Positions 24,616 through 33,827 are shown, counted from the first letter of the stretch. The stretch is DNA of 64,000 nucleotides from Catellatospora coxensis (GCF_016862635.1 NZ_BONI01000006.1:124001-188000); one strand, 5' to 3'. The notes: generated by a model from the sequence alone, not told the origin. Program-made: numbers and translations.

Positions 24616-26343
24616 TCACGCGGCGCGCCGCTTTGCGGCGACGAACCCCTTGAGCCTGGTCAGCGTCCACGTGTTGATGACGTCGGCCGGGGTCAGCCAG
24701 CCGCGCTGGGCGATCCCGATGCCGAAGCGCAGCATGTCCAGGTGCACCGTGGAGTGCGAGTCCGTGTTGATCGCGAACTTCACCCCGCGCTCGCGCGCCC
24801 GCATGATCAGCTCGTCGGGCAGGTCGAGCCGGTCCGGGAACGCGTTCACCTCCATCGCGGTGCCGGTCGCGGCGGCCGCGTCGAAGACCGCGTCCCAGTC
24901 GGGCTCGACGGGCTTGCGCCGCCCGATCAGCCGCGTGGTCGGATGCCCGATGATGTTGACGTACGGGTTCTCGCACGCCTGCACGAACCGGTTGGTCAAC
25001 TCCGTCGGGGTCTGCGTGAAGTGCGAGTGCACCGAGGCGACGCAGATGTCGAACCCGGCCAGGAAGTCCGCATCCCAGTCCACCGCGCCGTCCGGGTCGA
25101 TGTTCAGCTCGCTGCCGTGCAGCAGCGCCATCTTGCCGTCCCCGGCCAGCGCCTGGAGCTTCTTGCGCTGCGCCAGCATCTTCGCGTCGGTCATCCGCTG
25201 CATCGGCATGTTCTTGGCGTGGTCGGTGACCGCGTAGTAGCGGTAGCCGCGGGCCCGCGCCGCGGCCAGCATCTCCTCCAGCGTGGACACCCCGTCGGTG
25301 AGGTTGGTGTGGGTGTGCAGGTCGCCGCGGATGTCGGCCTCGGTGACGAGCTGCGGCAGGGTGCCGTTGCGGGCGGCGGCCACCTCGCCGCGGTCCTCGC
25401 GCAGGGTCGGCGCGATCCAGGGCAGGCCGAGCCGCTCGTACACCTCCTCCTCGGTCTCCGAGACGAGCAGCGTGTCGTCCTCGGCGCGGAACAGCCCGTA
25501 CTCGGACAGCTTCAGGCCCTTGCGCACGGCGATCTCGCGTACCCGGATGTTGTGCTCCTTGGAGCCGGTGAAGTACTGCAGCGCCGCGCCCCACGACTCC
25601 GGCGGCACCACCCGCAGGTCCACCTGCAGCCCGCCGGTGGTGCGGATCGACGTCTTCGCCGGACCGCCCGCGATGACCTCGCCGACCAGCGGCAGCTCCG
25701 TGAACGCCGCCATGATCGGCTTCGAGTCGCGCGAGGCGACCAGGACGTCCACGTCGCCGATGCTGTCCCGCCCGCGCCGCAGCGACCCGGCGTACGTGCA
25801 CTTCTCGCACCCGGGCAGCGCCGACAGCGCCGCGATGACCTCCTCGGCGACCTCCAGCGCCGCCGAGACCAGCACCCGGCCGCCGCTGTGCCGCAGCACC
25901 TCGATGCCGTGCAGGATGTTCTCCGCGGTCTTCGCCCCGAACCCGCGCAGCCCGGCCAGCCTGCCCGCCTCGATCGCGTGCACCAGCTCGTCGATCGAAG
26001 AGATGCCCAGCTCACGGTGCAGCGCCATGGCCTTGGCCGGACCCAGGCCCGGGATGGAGATCAGCTCCAGCACGCCCGCGGGCACCTTGGCCCGCAGCTG
26101 CTCCAGGGCCGCCATCCGGCCGGTGGCGAGGAACTCGACGATCTTCTCGGCGGTCGACTTGCCGACGCCGGGGATCTGCTCCAGGCCCTTCGGGTCGAGC
26201 GTCGCCACGTCCGCGGAGTGCCCGGCCACGCCGCGGGCGGCCTTCTCGTAGGTGCGGGCCCGGAAGGCGTCACCGCCGGTGATCGAGATGAGATCGGCGT
26301 ACTCCTGCAGCGCCGCCGCGACGACCTCGTTTGGCCGGGCCAT
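24616..26343 (-). CDS. polX: Family X DNA polymerase/3'-5' exonuclease PolX
   Basis: A 575-residue DNA repair polymerase. The N-terminal helix-hairpin-helix segments (GLEQIPGVGKSTAEKIVEFL and LISIPGLGPAKAMAL) bind DNA. The polymerase palm follows, with the metal-binding Asp pair in SIGDVDVLVAS and a third Asp in QVDLRVVP. The C-terminal third is a PHP domain (GDLHTHTNLTDG, TDHAKN, LHGSELN, INTDSHS) giving metal-dependent 3'-5' exonuclease activity. It fills gaps in base excision repair. The ATG at 26343 lies 6 bp from a TAGACT -10 box that overlaps the divergent acylphosphatase promoter. Confidence 0.95.
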   Translation of the reverse strand: MARPNEVVAAALQEYADLISITGGDAFRARTYEKAARGVAGHSADVATLDPKGLEQIPGVGKSTAEKIVEFLATGRMAALEQLRAKVPAGVLELISIPGLGPAKAMALHRELGISSIDELVHAIEAGRLAGLRGFGAKTAENILHGIEVLRHSGGRVLVSAALEVAEEVIAALSALPGCEKCTYAGSLRRGRDSIGDVDVLVASRDSKPIMAAFTELPLVGEVIAGGPAKTSIRTTGGLQVDLRVVPPESWGAALQYFTGSKEHNIRVREIAVRKGLKLSEYGLFRAEDDTLLVSETEEEVYERLGLPWIAPTLREDRGEVAAARNGTLPQLVTEADIRGDLHTHTNLTDGVSTLEEMLAAARARGYRYYAVTDHAKNMPMQRMTDAKMLAQRKKLQALAGDGKMALLHGSELNIDPDGAVDWDADFLAGFDICVASVHSHFTQTPTELTNRFVQACENPYVNIIGHPTTRLIGRRKPVEPDWDAVFDAAAATGTAMEVNAFPDRLDLPDELIMRARERGVKFAINTDSHSTVHLDMLRFGIGIAQRGWLTPADVINTWTLTRLKGFVAAKRRAA

Positions 26344-26349
26344 GCCGCC

Positions 26350-26359
26350 AGTCTACGGT
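26350..26359. promoter_or_regulatory. Overlapping divergent leaderless -10 boxes (polX and acyP)
   Basis: Within a 22-bp gap between two start codons, TAGACT (minus strand, 26350-26355) serves polX and TACGGT (plus strand, 26354-26359) serves acyP. The two boxes share the TA at 26354-26355, and each is 6 bp from its ATG. The -35 regions must lie inside the opposing coding sequences. Confidence 0.6.
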
Positions 26360-26365
26360 TGACGG

Positions 26366-26641
26366 ATGATCCGCAGGCGGGTTGTGGTCTCGGGTGAGGT
26401 GCAGGGCGTCTACTACCGCGACACCTGCCGGCAGCAGGCCCGCGCGGCGGGCGTCGCCGGGTGGGTGCGCAACCGGCCCGACCGCACGGTGGAGGCCGTC
26501 TTCGAGGGTACGCCCGACGGCGTGGACCGCCTGGTCGCCTGGACCCGGCACGGCCCCGAGCTGGCCATCGTCGACGACGTGGCGGTATTCGAGGAGACCC
26601 CCGAGGGCCTGTCCGGCTTCGACATCCGCCCCACCGCCTGA
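26366..26641 (+). CDS. acyP: Acylphosphatase
   Basis: A 91-residue acylphosphatase, the usual size. The phosphate-binding loop is GEVQGVYYR with catalytic R18, and the second catalytic residue N36 is in GWVRNRPDRTVE. It hydrolyses carboxyl-phosphate bonds such as those of acetyl phosphate or 1,3-bisphosphoglycerate in the cytoplasm. The transcript is probably leaderless (see the TACGGT box). It is divergent from polX. Confidence 0.95.
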   Translation: MIRRRVVVSGEVQGVYYRDTCRQQARAAGVAGWVRNRPDRTVEAVFEGTPDGVDRLVAWTRHGPELAIVDDVAVFEETPEGLSGFDIRPTA

Positions 26642-26716
26642 CCTGCCCCCTCGGCTCCTGTAGGCGGGGGTCGATAGGATCGCGGCGGCGAGTCGAGTTC
26701 CTGGGGAGGCCGCGCC

Positions 26717-27391
26717 ATGGTGGATTACACGAACACGCCGCCGCGTAAGCCGGCGGTGCCCGTGTGGGCGTGGGTCGCGGGCGGCGTGGCCGTGCTGCTC
26801 TGCTGCTGCCTCGGGGTCGCCGGAGCGCTGTTCTACTACCTGCGGGACGGCGCCGAGACGCCGGGCGGCACGACGGCCGTCGCGCCGACCGGCACGTGGC
26901 AGCAGCAGCTCGCCGGGATCGACGGGGTGCGCAACTACCTGGCCGAGGGCTCGCTGAGCCAGGACCACGCGCCGGGCGCGGTGGTCTACCCGCAGCAGCC
27001 GCCGGTCGGCGGGCAGCACAACGGCACCTGGCAGAACTGCTCCGGGGCCGTCTACGACGCGCCGATCGCCAGCGAGCGGGCCGTGCACAGCCTGGAGCAC
27101 GGCGCGGTGTGGATCACCTACCGGCCGGACCTCGGCGACGGCGACGTCCGGGCGCTGGCGGCGAAGGTGTCGGGGCGGGAGTACCTGATGCTGAGCCCGT
27201 TCCCGGGCCAGGACAAGCCGATCTCGCTGCAGGCCTGGGGTTACCAGCTCAAGGTGGACAGCGCGGACGATCCGCGCATCGACTTCTTCGTCAACGCCGC
27301 CCGCCGGAACGCCGGGCCGGAGGTCGGCGCGCCCTGCTCGGGCGGCACCCGCGAGACCGGGGAGCTGCCGCCCGCCGGGACCGCGGCGTGA
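26717..27391 (+). CDS. DUF3105 family membrane-anchored protein
   Basis: A 224-residue protein with a short cytoplasmic N-terminus, one transmembrane helix (AWVAGGVAVLLCCCLGVAGA, about 18-40, with three adjacent Cys) and an extracytoplasmic DUF3105 domain. That domain shows the conserved HNGTWQNCSGAVYDAP, VHSLEHGAVWITYRPD and WGYQLKVD motifs. Its function is unknown. ATG 26717 has GGGGAGG upstream. The stop overlaps the GTG start of the peptide deformylase gene, so the two are translationally coupled. Confidence 0.9.
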   Translation: MVDYTNTPPRKPAVPVWAWVAGGVAVLLCCCLGVAGALFYYLRDGAETPGGTTAVAPTGTWQQQLAGIDGVRNYLAEGSLSQDHAPGAVVYPQQPPVGGQHNGTWQNCSGAVYDAPIASERAVHSLEHGAVWITYRPDLGDGDVRALAAKVSGREYLMLSPFPGQDKPISLQAWGYQLKVDSADDPRIDFFVNAARRNAGPEVGAPCSGGTRETGELPPAGTAA

Positions 27392-27924
27392 GCGAGCAGG
27401 CCGCCGGGTCCGGGATCCCCCGGGACATCACGCTGTACGGCACTCCGGTGCTGCACCGCCCCACCGCGCCGGTCACCGGCTTCGGGCCGGACCTGCACCG
27501 GCTGGTCGCCGACATGTTCGCCAGCATGTACGCCGCGAACGGGGTCGGCCTGGCCGCGAACCAGATCGGCGTCGGCCTGCGGGTGTTCGTGATGGACTGC
27601 CCCGACACGGCGGGCGGCCCGAACGTGGTGGCCCACGTGGTCAACCCGGTCCTGGAACTGCCCCCGCCGCCGCGCGAGCTGGCGGTGTCCGGGGAGGGCT
27701 GCCTGTCGCTGCCCGGCCGGCGCGGCGACGTGGCGCGTACGGCGGTAGCCGTGGTGACCGGGGTGGACATGCACGGCGAGCCGGTGCGCATCGAGGGCGC
27801 CGAGCTGATCGCGCGCTGCCTGCAGCACGAGTGCGACCACCTCGACGGCACGGTCTACGTGGACCGGCTGACCGCCAAGGAGCGCAAGAAGATCCTCAAG
27901 GCCGCCGCGCTGCCGGCGGACTGA
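27388..27924 (+). CDS. def: Peptide deformylase
   Basis: A 178-residue deformylase that removes the formyl group from nascent proteins. All three motifs are intact: GVGLAANQIG (residues 52-61), EGCLSLPG (C105 is a metal ligand) and QHECDHLDG (H147 and H151 metal ligands, E148 catalytic). It starts with GTG inside the stop of the DUF3105 gene (GTGA overlap). Many actinomycetes carry several deformylases; this one is not next to fmt, so it may be an accessory copy. Confidence 0.95.
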   Translation: MSEQAAGSGIPRDITLYGTPVLHRPTAPVTGFGPDLHRLVADMFASMYAANGVGLAANQIGVGLRVFVMDCPDTAGGPNVVAHVVNPVLELPPPPRELAVSGEGCLSLPGRRGDVARTAVAVVTGVDMHGEPVRIEGAELIARCLQHECDHLDGTVYVDRLTAKERKKILKAAALPAD

Positions 27925-28050
27925 CCACCGCAACCCATTCACGTTCTTGACACTGCCGAAGCTTCCTGCATAGATGTATTTATTGTCAACGCAGCAATCC
28001 CGCGGCGTCGGCAATGCGTCCCATCAGGACTTTCGTCAGGGAGTGAACCG

Positions 28051-28914
28051 GTGCTTCGTGCGTATTTCGCGCGCCACAAGTCTGCGTCGACCTGGGCCAG
28101 ATCCATCCTGCACGAAGCGGCCTTCGCGCTGAACCTCAAGGTCGACACGATCCACGTGCCGGACCAGTGGGCGCCGTACGACAGCCTCGGCGACTACATC
28201 CGCGCCACCCGCCCCGACCTGCTGATCATGACGAACGCCAAGCCGGAGTGGGTGGACACGCTGCCCGAGACGCGGGCCTTCCACCTCATCCGCGACCCGC
28301 GCGACATCGTGGTCTCCGGCTACTTCAGCCACCTGCACAGCCACCCGGAGGTGGTCGGCGGGGTGCCCTGGCCCGAGCTGGTGGCGCACCGGCGCAACCT
28401 GCGCACCCTCGACGAGGCCGGCGGCCTGCTGGCCGAGGTGGAGTTCAGCGGCATGTTCCTGGACCCGATGGCGCAGTGGGACTACGCCCGCGCCGGGGTG
28501 CTGGAGGTGCGCATGGAGGACGCCATCACCGACCCGGTGAAGTCCTGGAGCGCGATCCTCGGCCACCTGGACCTGCTCACCCCGGAGGGCTCCGGACCGG
28601 AGCAGGCCCGGATGGCCGCGGTCCGCTGGAACGTCGCGGCCCGCCGGGGCATCCCCAAGGCGCTGGCGTACCCGCGCCACGTGCTGCCCCGGCTGCCGCT
28701 GCGCCGGCTGCCGGGCGCCTACGTGGCCGACGCGTGCGCCCGGTTCTCGTTCAACCGCCTCGCCAAGGGCCGCGAGCGCGGGCAGGAGGACGTGCACAGC
28801 CACTACCGCCGCGGCGTCGCCGGGGACTGGCGCAACCATCTCGCGGCCGAGCACCTGACCGCGTTCCGGGCCCGCTACGGCGACCTCGTCGAGCGCCTCG
28901 GCTACGAGTGGTGA
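28051..28914 (+). CDS. Sulfotransferase
   Basis: A 287-residue PAPS-dependent sulfotransferase. The 5'-phosphosulfate-binding loop is HKSASTWARSIL (residues 9-20) and the 3'-phosphate-binding motif is RDPRDIVVSGYF (R81 to S89). The C-terminal HSHYRRGVAGDWRNHLA matches the end of this fold. The GTG start at 28051 has an AGGGAG site. The upstream gap is unusually AT-rich, with TTGACA at 27947-27952 as a possible -35 box. The gene overlaps the convergent ATP-grasp gene by 13 bp. Paired with that ligase it suggests synthesis of a small sulfated conjugate, which is inference. Confidence 0.85.
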   Translation: MLRAYFARHKSASTWARSILHEAAFALNLKVDTIHVPDQWAPYDSLGDYIRATRPDLLIMTNAKPEWVDTLPETRAFHLIRDPRDIVVSGYFSHLHSHPEVVGGVPWPELVAHRRNLRTLDEAGGLLAEVEFSGMFLDPMAQWDYARAGVLEVRMEDAITDPVKSWSAILGHLDLLTPEGSGPEQARMAAVRWNVAARRGIPKALAYPRHVLPRLPLRRLPGAYVADACARFSFNRLAKGRERGQEDVHSHYRRGVAGDWRNHLAAEHLTAFRARYGDLVERLGYEW

Positions 28915-30152
28915 GCCGGAGGTTCGCCGTTGACGCGCAGGGCCGCGCCCGCGGCGTCGAGTGCCCGCTCGCACTCGTGCGCGGTGGCGGCCACCGCGGT
29001 GGCGTACGCGACCCGGCCGTTGACCGTGCCCTGCGGCGGCGGTGAGCGCCGGTCGCCGGGGTCCGCGAGCAGCGCCAGCTCGTCCACGGCGCTCGGCAGC
29101 CCGGCCCGGTCGAACGCCAGCGTCTCGATGACGGTGTCCGGCCGCGCCGGGTAGAAGAAGCGCACCGCCGCCACCAGCTTGCGGTCGGGCTCCGCGACCG
29201 GGGGCAGCCCGCAGGCGACCGCGGCGGCGGCCAGCGCCACGTCGACGCCGGTGGCGCGCAGGCCCAGGTACGGGATCATGTCGCCGCCGAGCCGCCCGTT
29301 CACCTCGATGATCCGCGGCCCGCGCGAGGACAGCTTGATCTCGGTATGGGTGACGCCGTCGCGGAACCCGAGGGCGGTGTGCGCGTCCTGCAGCAGCCGC
29401 AGCAGCTGCGGATCGTGCAGCAGCGGGTCGTCGCCGTGCACGTAGTGCCCGATCTCGATGCAGTACGGCGGGTGCCCGATCTCCTTGCGGGCCAGGCACA
29501 GCGGGGTGACCCGGCCGTCGTGCACCGCCGCGTCGACGCTGATCTCCTCGCCGTCGACGTACTCCTCCAGCAGCACCTGCGGCCGCCAGTCCGGGAGCGC
29601 GCCGTGCCGCACGGCGCTGGTGAACTCGTACGCCGCGGCCAGCTCCGCCGGCTCCGCCACCTTGATCACGCCGACGCTGAGCGCGAGGTCGCTGGGCTTG
29701 AGGATGACCGGGTAACCGATGCGTGCGGCCTCGGCGAAGGCCTGCGACAGCGAACCGACCGGCACCGACGCGGGCTGGGCGACCCCGGCGGCGGCCAGGG
29801 CCCGGCGGGTCAGCAGCTTGTCGCGGCAGCGGGCGGTGACCGCCGGGTCGCCGGGCAGGCCCAGCGCCACGGCCAGCTCGGCGGTCTGCAGCGTGCGCGC
29901 CTCGTCCCAGGTGAACACGCCCGCGACCGGGCCGCCGGGCAGCCGCTGGGCGGCCTCGGCCATCGCCGTCACGTCCAGCAGGCTGCCCAGTTCGGTGGCG
30001 CCGGCGACGTAGTCCAGCTCCCAGGTCGGCGCGACCCCGGTGAACACGTGCACCCGGTAGGCCGGGGCCAGCGAGCGGAGCAGGTACTCCCGGAACTCGC
30101 GCTTGCCGGTGCGGACCATCAGCAGCAGTGGACGATCGTCGTGGACGGCCAT
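28902..30152 (-). CDS. ATP-grasp carboxylate-amine ligase
   Basis: A 416-residue ATP-grasp ligase. The N-terminal domain (about 1-95) binds substrate, the ATP lid contains GYPVILKPSDLALSVGV (about 145-165), and the metal-binding end is THTEIKLSSRGPRIIEVNGR (about 268-290, with E and N ligands). The layout resembles L-amino-acid ligases and BtrJ/carnosine synthase-like enzymes that join a carboxylate to an amine. The ribosome binding site GAGGAAGAGG precedes ATG 30152. It is convergent with the sulfotransferase gene. Confidence 0.87.
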   Translation of the reverse strand: MAVHDDRPLLLMVRTGKREFREYLLRSLAPAYRVHVFTGVAPTWELDYVAGATELGSLLDVTAMAEAAQRLPGGPVAGVFTWDEARTLQTAELAVALGLPGDPAVTARCRDKLLTRRALAAAGVAQPASVPVGSLSQAFAEAARIGYPVILKPSDLALSVGVIKVAEPAELAAAYEFTSAVRHGALPDWRPQVLLEEYVDGEEISVDAAVHDGRVTPLCLARKEIGHPPYCIEIGHYVHGDDPLLHDPQLLRLLQDAHTALGFRDGVTHTEIKLSSRGPRIIEVNGRLGGDMIPYLGLRATGVDVALAAAAVACGLPPVAEPDRKLVAAVRFFYPARPDTVIETLAFDRAGLPSAVDELALLADPGDRRSPPPQGTVNGRVAYATAVAATAHECERALDAAGAALRVNGEPPAHHS

Positions 30153-30186
30153 GCCTCTTCCTCTCGACCCCGGTGGTGCCCGATGT

Positions 30187-30220
30187 GCGGGACCGGCACG
30201 GGCAGCCGTGCCGGTCCCGC
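30187..30220 (-). terminator. Perfect 15-bp hairpin after the SGNH hydrolase gene
   Basis: Left arm GCGGGACCGGCACGG (30187-30201), right arm CCGTGCCGGTCCCGC (30206-30220), 4-nt loop GCAG. It starts 15 bp after the SGNH stop on the minus strand. Confidence 0.8.
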
Positions 30221-30235
30221 GGTGTCAGCGACGGC

Positions 30236-31489
30236 TCAGGACAGCAGCCACAGCGGCACGAAGTCGGCCATGGCCTGGTATCCGGCGTCGTTGGGGTGGA
30301 TGTGGTCGCCGCTGTCCCACTCGGCCCGCAGCTTCGACGGCGCGGCCGGGTCGCGCAGCAGCTGGTCGAAGTCGACCACGCCGGTGAACTCGGCCCGGTG
30401 GGTGCGGAGGTACTCGTTGATCGCCAGGCGGCTCTGCTCCTTCTCCGGCGTCCAGGACGAGAAGCCCTCGAACGGCGTGATCGTGGAGATCACCACGTCC
30501 ACTCCGGCAAGCCGGGCCTGCGCGGCGAGCTGCCGCAGCCCGCCGATGACCTTGTCGGCCGGGTCGGCGTAGATCTGCAGGTCGTTGATGCCGAGCGCGA
30601 GCACGACCGTCTGCACGCCGGTCTGGCTGAGCACGTCGCGCTGCAGCCGGGCCAGGCCGTTCACGCCCAGTTCGGCGTACCCGATCTCGGTGCCGTCGTG
30701 GCTGACCGCGTTGCCGGCCAGGCCCTGGTTGAGCACGCCGACCTCGGTGTGCGGGGCGTGCCCGGCCAGCAGGCGCGCGGCCAGCCGGTCGGTCCAGCGG
30801 GCGTTGCCGTTGATCGTGGACTGGCTGCCGTCGGTGATCGAGTCGCCGAGCACCACCACCGAACCGGGCGACCTGCGGCTGAGCACGTCGACGCCGGTGA
30901 GGAAGAACCACGAGTTGCGGGTGCCGGTCAGGGTCGCGCCGGTGGGCTCGGCGGCGGTGTCGCCGCTGCCGTAGTACGTCGCCTGCCGCGAGGTCCAGTG
31001 CCAGGTCGCCGGGCCGGTGGCGACCGGCAGGTAGATGCTGACCACCAGGTCGGACAGCTCGGGCACGGCCACCGGCAGCGGGTCGCTGACGATCTGGCCG
31101 CCCTTGGGGATGGTGATGCCGGGCGCGCCGTTGAAGGTCAGCTCGGCGACGCTGGCGGGCAGCACGTCGGTCAGCGCCGGGGTGGCCGCATCGGGCCGGG
31201 CCACGGTGGCGTGCCCGATGGTCACCGCGCCGGTGCCGAAGGTGTTGGACAGCCGGATGCGCGCCGCGCTGCCGCCGACCGAGGTGTGCACGATCATGCG
31301 GATGGTCTGGTCGGCGAAGCCGGTGCCGGACAGGCCCGCGCCCGCCCCGGTGGGCGCGGCCGACCAGGAGCCGACCCACTCGTCCTTCGCGCCCGCGGTG
31401 GCCCCGCCACCGGGCCCGGCCAGCACGCCGAGGGTCGTGGCCAGCAGGGCCGCGGCGAGCAGCGCCCGCCGCGTCGAGGGGTGCTTCAC
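30236..31489 (-). CDS. Secreted SGNH/GDSL hydrolase
   Basis: A 417-residue exported esterase-type enzyme. The signal peptide ends near ATAGA (residue 33). An N-terminal beta domain (WVGSWSAAPTGAG, IRLSNTFGTGAVTIG) precedes the catalytic SGNH domain: block I VLGDSITDG, block III ALGINDL, and the C-terminal DHIHPNDAGYQ with the catalytic Asp and His. Such enzymes act on acetylated or feruloylated plant polysaccharides or on lipids. The GTG at 31489 has AAGGAGG at a 9-bp distance. A role in plant biomass breakdown fits the neighbouring loci but is not proven. Confidence 0.9.
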   Translation of the reverse strand: MKHPSTRRALLAAALLATTLGVLAGPGGGATAGAKDEWVGSWSAAPTGAGAGLSGTGFADQTIRMIVHTSVGGSAARIRLSNTFGTGAVTIGHATVARPDAATPALTDVLPASVAELTFNGAPGITIPKGGQIVSDPLPVAVPELSDLVVSIYLPVATGPATWHWTSRQATYYGSGDTAAEPTGATLTGTRNSWFFLTGVDVLSRRSPGSVVVLGDSITDGSQSTINGNARWTDRLAARLLAGHAPHTEVGVLNQGLAGNAVSHDGTEIGYAELGVNGLARLQRDVLSQTGVQTVVLALGINDLQIYADPADKVIGGLRQLAAQARLAGVDVVISTITPFEGFSSWTPEKEQSRLAINEYLRTHRAEFTGVVDFDQLLRDPAAPSKLRAEWDSGDHIHPNDAGYQAMADFVPLWLLS

Positions 31490-31686
31490 AGGTTGAACCT
31501 CCTTGGCGCGGCCGTCCGGCCACGCGCCGTCGTGGGGAGCTGCGGCCCGGCCGCGGACTCAAATTACGAAGAAATGTTTGCACGAGTCAATATCTGCCGA
31601 CTCAGCTGATTGGACGGTCCGGACAGCTTTACCGCCTGGCGGTGTCAGCGGTGGAGCACACCGAGCTGCGGCACTATGGTGCGAAC

Positions 31687-32262
31687 ATGGACCTTCGTGA
31701 CCTCGACCGGCGTGCGCTCGCCGCGGCCGCAACGGCCGTGAACCGTGTCAAGCGCGCCGATCTCGCCCGGCCCTCGCCGTGCGGCGACTGGACTCTCGGC
31801 CAGCTGCTCGGGCACATGATCGGGCACAACCGCGGCTTCGCCGCCGCGGCGGCCGGCAAGCCCACCGATCCGGCCGTCTGGGACGACCTGACCCCGCCCG
31901 CCGACCCCCGCCGGGCGTTCGCCGACTCCGTCGCCCTGGTCACCAAGGCGTTCAGCGCGAAGACGCTGCTGGACCGCAAGATCGAGGTGTACGGCTACGG
32001 CGCGTTCACCGCCCAGACCGTGCTCGGCATGCACTTCGTCGACTTCCTGGTGCACGCCTGGGACGTGGCCAAGTCGACCGGCTCGGACGCCGTGCTCGAC
32101 CCTGACCTGAGCACGTCGGCCATGAAGATCGCCCTGCGCTGGCCCACCGACCGCCCCAGCAAGGCCTTCGGCGTCATGGTCGAACCGGCCGCGGACGCCC
32201 CGCCCGGCGATCGGCTCGTCGCCTACCTGGGCCGCTCCCCCGGCTGGCCGGGCGGCCACTGA
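31687..32262 (+). CDS. TIGR03086 family (DinB/maleylpyruvate isomerase-like) protein
   Basis: A 191-residue four-helix-bundle protein of the mycothiol-dependent maleylpyruvate isomerase/DinB superfamily, TIGR03086 branch: SPCGDWTLGQLLGHMIGHN near residue 38-56 and HFVDFLVHAWDVAKSTG near 115-131, whose His residues would bind metal. It may be a mycothiol transferase; the substrate is unknown. I prefer ATG 31687 to the GTG at 31642 because a TATGGT -10 box (31675-31680) lies 6 bp before it. The 3' end overlaps the convergent transporter gene by 40 bp. Confidence 0.85.
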   Translation: MDLRDLDRRALAAAATAVNRVKRADLARPSPCGDWTLGQLLGHMIGHNRGFAAAAAGKPTDPAVWDDLTPPADPRRAFADSVALVTKAFSAKTLLDRKIEVYGYGAFTAQTVLGMHFVDFLVHAWDVAKSTGSDAVLDPDLSTSAMKIALRWPTDRPSKAFGVMVEPAADAPPGDRLVAYLGRSPGWPGGH

Positions 32263-33827
32263 GCCGACGCGGCCCGCAGCTCGGTCAGCGTCGACTCGAG
32301 CTCGCGCAGGTTCGCCCGCACCGCCGCCGCCCGCAGCTGCGCGTCCCGGCGGCGGGCCAGGTGCACCTCTTCCACCGTCTCGTACACCTCGGGCAGCTCC
32401 AGCGCGGCGACGTGCTGGAGCGCCGCGGCGGACGTGACGGCGTACGGCCGCGCCAGCCGCCGCCTGCCGCGGCGGGCGGTGACCGTCCAGCCGCCCCCGG
32501 CGTACGCCAGCGTCACCGACACCGGCACGGCCGGCCCGGTGTCCACCAGCCCCATCCGGCGGCCCAGCTCGGACAGGTACTCCTGCCACAGCGGCACGTC
32601 CGGGGCGGCCCTGCCGGAACCGATGTCGTTGATCTGCCGCCACATCCGCCACCCGAACACCGGCGTCAGCGTGGCCGCGAAGTAGGCGACCCCGGCCAGC
32701 CACAGCCCGCCGGACAGGCCGAGCGTCTCCACCGCCCACGCGCCGACCATGCCGCCCAGCGGGATGCCGCCGAACGTGATCGCGCCGGTCAGCCCGAACA
32801 CGCGGGTCTGCATCGCCCGCGGCACCCGCTCGAACATCAGCAGCCCGTACGTCGGGTTCACCGACGACATGGCCATCCCGGACACGAACGACACGGCCAG
32901 CGCCACCCGCAGGTCGTCGCTGAGCGCCAGCACCAGGAAGCGCGGCGCGCCGCCGACGAAGTATCCGATCACGAGGGTCGCGTACCGCGGCAGCCGCATC
33001 ACCAGCGCCGCGAACGCCGCCCCGCCCGCGATCGCGCCGAGCGCGAAGGCCCCGCCGATCCAGCCCAGCGCCACCGGCGAGCCGAGGTGTTCGCGTACCC
33101 ACATCGGGATGAAGACGACCGCGCTGGCCTGGTTGAACAGGTTCGTCACGAACATCATGCCGACCAGGCTGCGCAGCAGCCGCTCCCGCCGCACGAAGCC
33201 GAACCCGGTGCGCAGCCCTTGCCAGTAGGATTCCTGCGCGCCCCGGGCCGGGTGGTTCTGCTCCCGGGTGATGCGCACCAGCACCACGACCACACCCGCG
33301 CAGGCCGCGAACGTCGCAGCGTCGGCCCAGATCGCGCCGACCGGGCCGAGCCACGCGATCAGCACCCCGGCCACCGCCGCGCCGATCACCATCGCCATCC
33401 GGTTGAGCGCGGAGAAGACCGCGGTGACCCGCGCCATCGGCGTGCCCGACGCCTCCACCACCGGCGGCAGCAGCACCCGCTTGGACTTGTCGCCGACCCC
33501 GCGCAGCGCGCCCAGCGTCGCGACGAGCGCCACGAGCACGGTGAAGTCGCCGCCACCGAACGCGGCGATCGCGCCCACCACCAGCGCGCTGCCCAGGTCG
33601 GTGCCGATGGACACCTCGCGCACCCCGAACCGGTCCGCCAGCGGCGTGCCGAAGATCCCGGCCAGGATGTACGGCAGCGCCTCGGCGAACGCCACCACGC
33701 CGACCTTCGTCGGATCGTCGGTCGTCACCAGGACCAGCCAGGGAATGGCCAGAAAGGACATACGCGAGCCGACGGTCGACACCAGCTCGGCGCCGAGCAG
33801 CCCGATCAGCGCCGCTCTGCGCCGCAT
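32223..33827 (-). CDS. MFS transporter with C-terminal cytoplasmic extension
   Basis: A 534-residue major facilitator with about 12 membrane helices over the first 410 residues (LIGLLGAELVSTVGSRMSFL at the start, WLAGVAYFAATLTPVFGWRM near the end). It resembles drug-efflux type MFS proteins (MFS_3). About 120 extra residues follow the last helix and include a charged, helical tail (EVHLARRRDAQLRAAAVRA). The ATG at 33827 is preferred over GTG 33833 because AGGAGG lies 5 bp upstream. The substrate is unknown. The last 40 bp overlap the convergent TIGR03086 gene. Confidence 0.87.
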   Translation of the reverse strand: MRRRAALIGLLGAELVSTVGSRMSFLAIPWLVLVTTDDPTKVGVVAFAEALPYILAGIFGTPLADRFGVREVSIGTDLGSALVVGAIAAFGGGDFTVLVALVATLGALRGVGDKSKRVLLPPVVEASGTPMARVTAVFSALNRMAMVIGAAVAGVLIAWLGPVGAIWADAATFAACAGVVVVLVRITREQNHPARGAQESYWQGLRTGFGFVRRERLLRSLVGMMFVTNLFNQASAVVFIPMWVREHLGSPVALGWIGGAFALGAIAGGAAFAALVMRLPRYATLVIGYFVGGAPRFLVLALSDDLRVALAVSFVSGMAMSSVNPTYGLLMFERVPRAMQTRVFGLTGAITFGGIPLGGMVGAWAVETLGLSGGLWLAGVAYFAATLTPVFGWRMWRQINDIGSGRAAPDVPLWQEYLSELGRRMGLVDTGPAVPVSVTLAYAGGGWTVTARRGRRRLARPYAVTSAAALQHVAALELPEVYETVEEVHLARRRDAQLRAAAVRANLRELESTLTELRAASAQWPPGQPGERPR

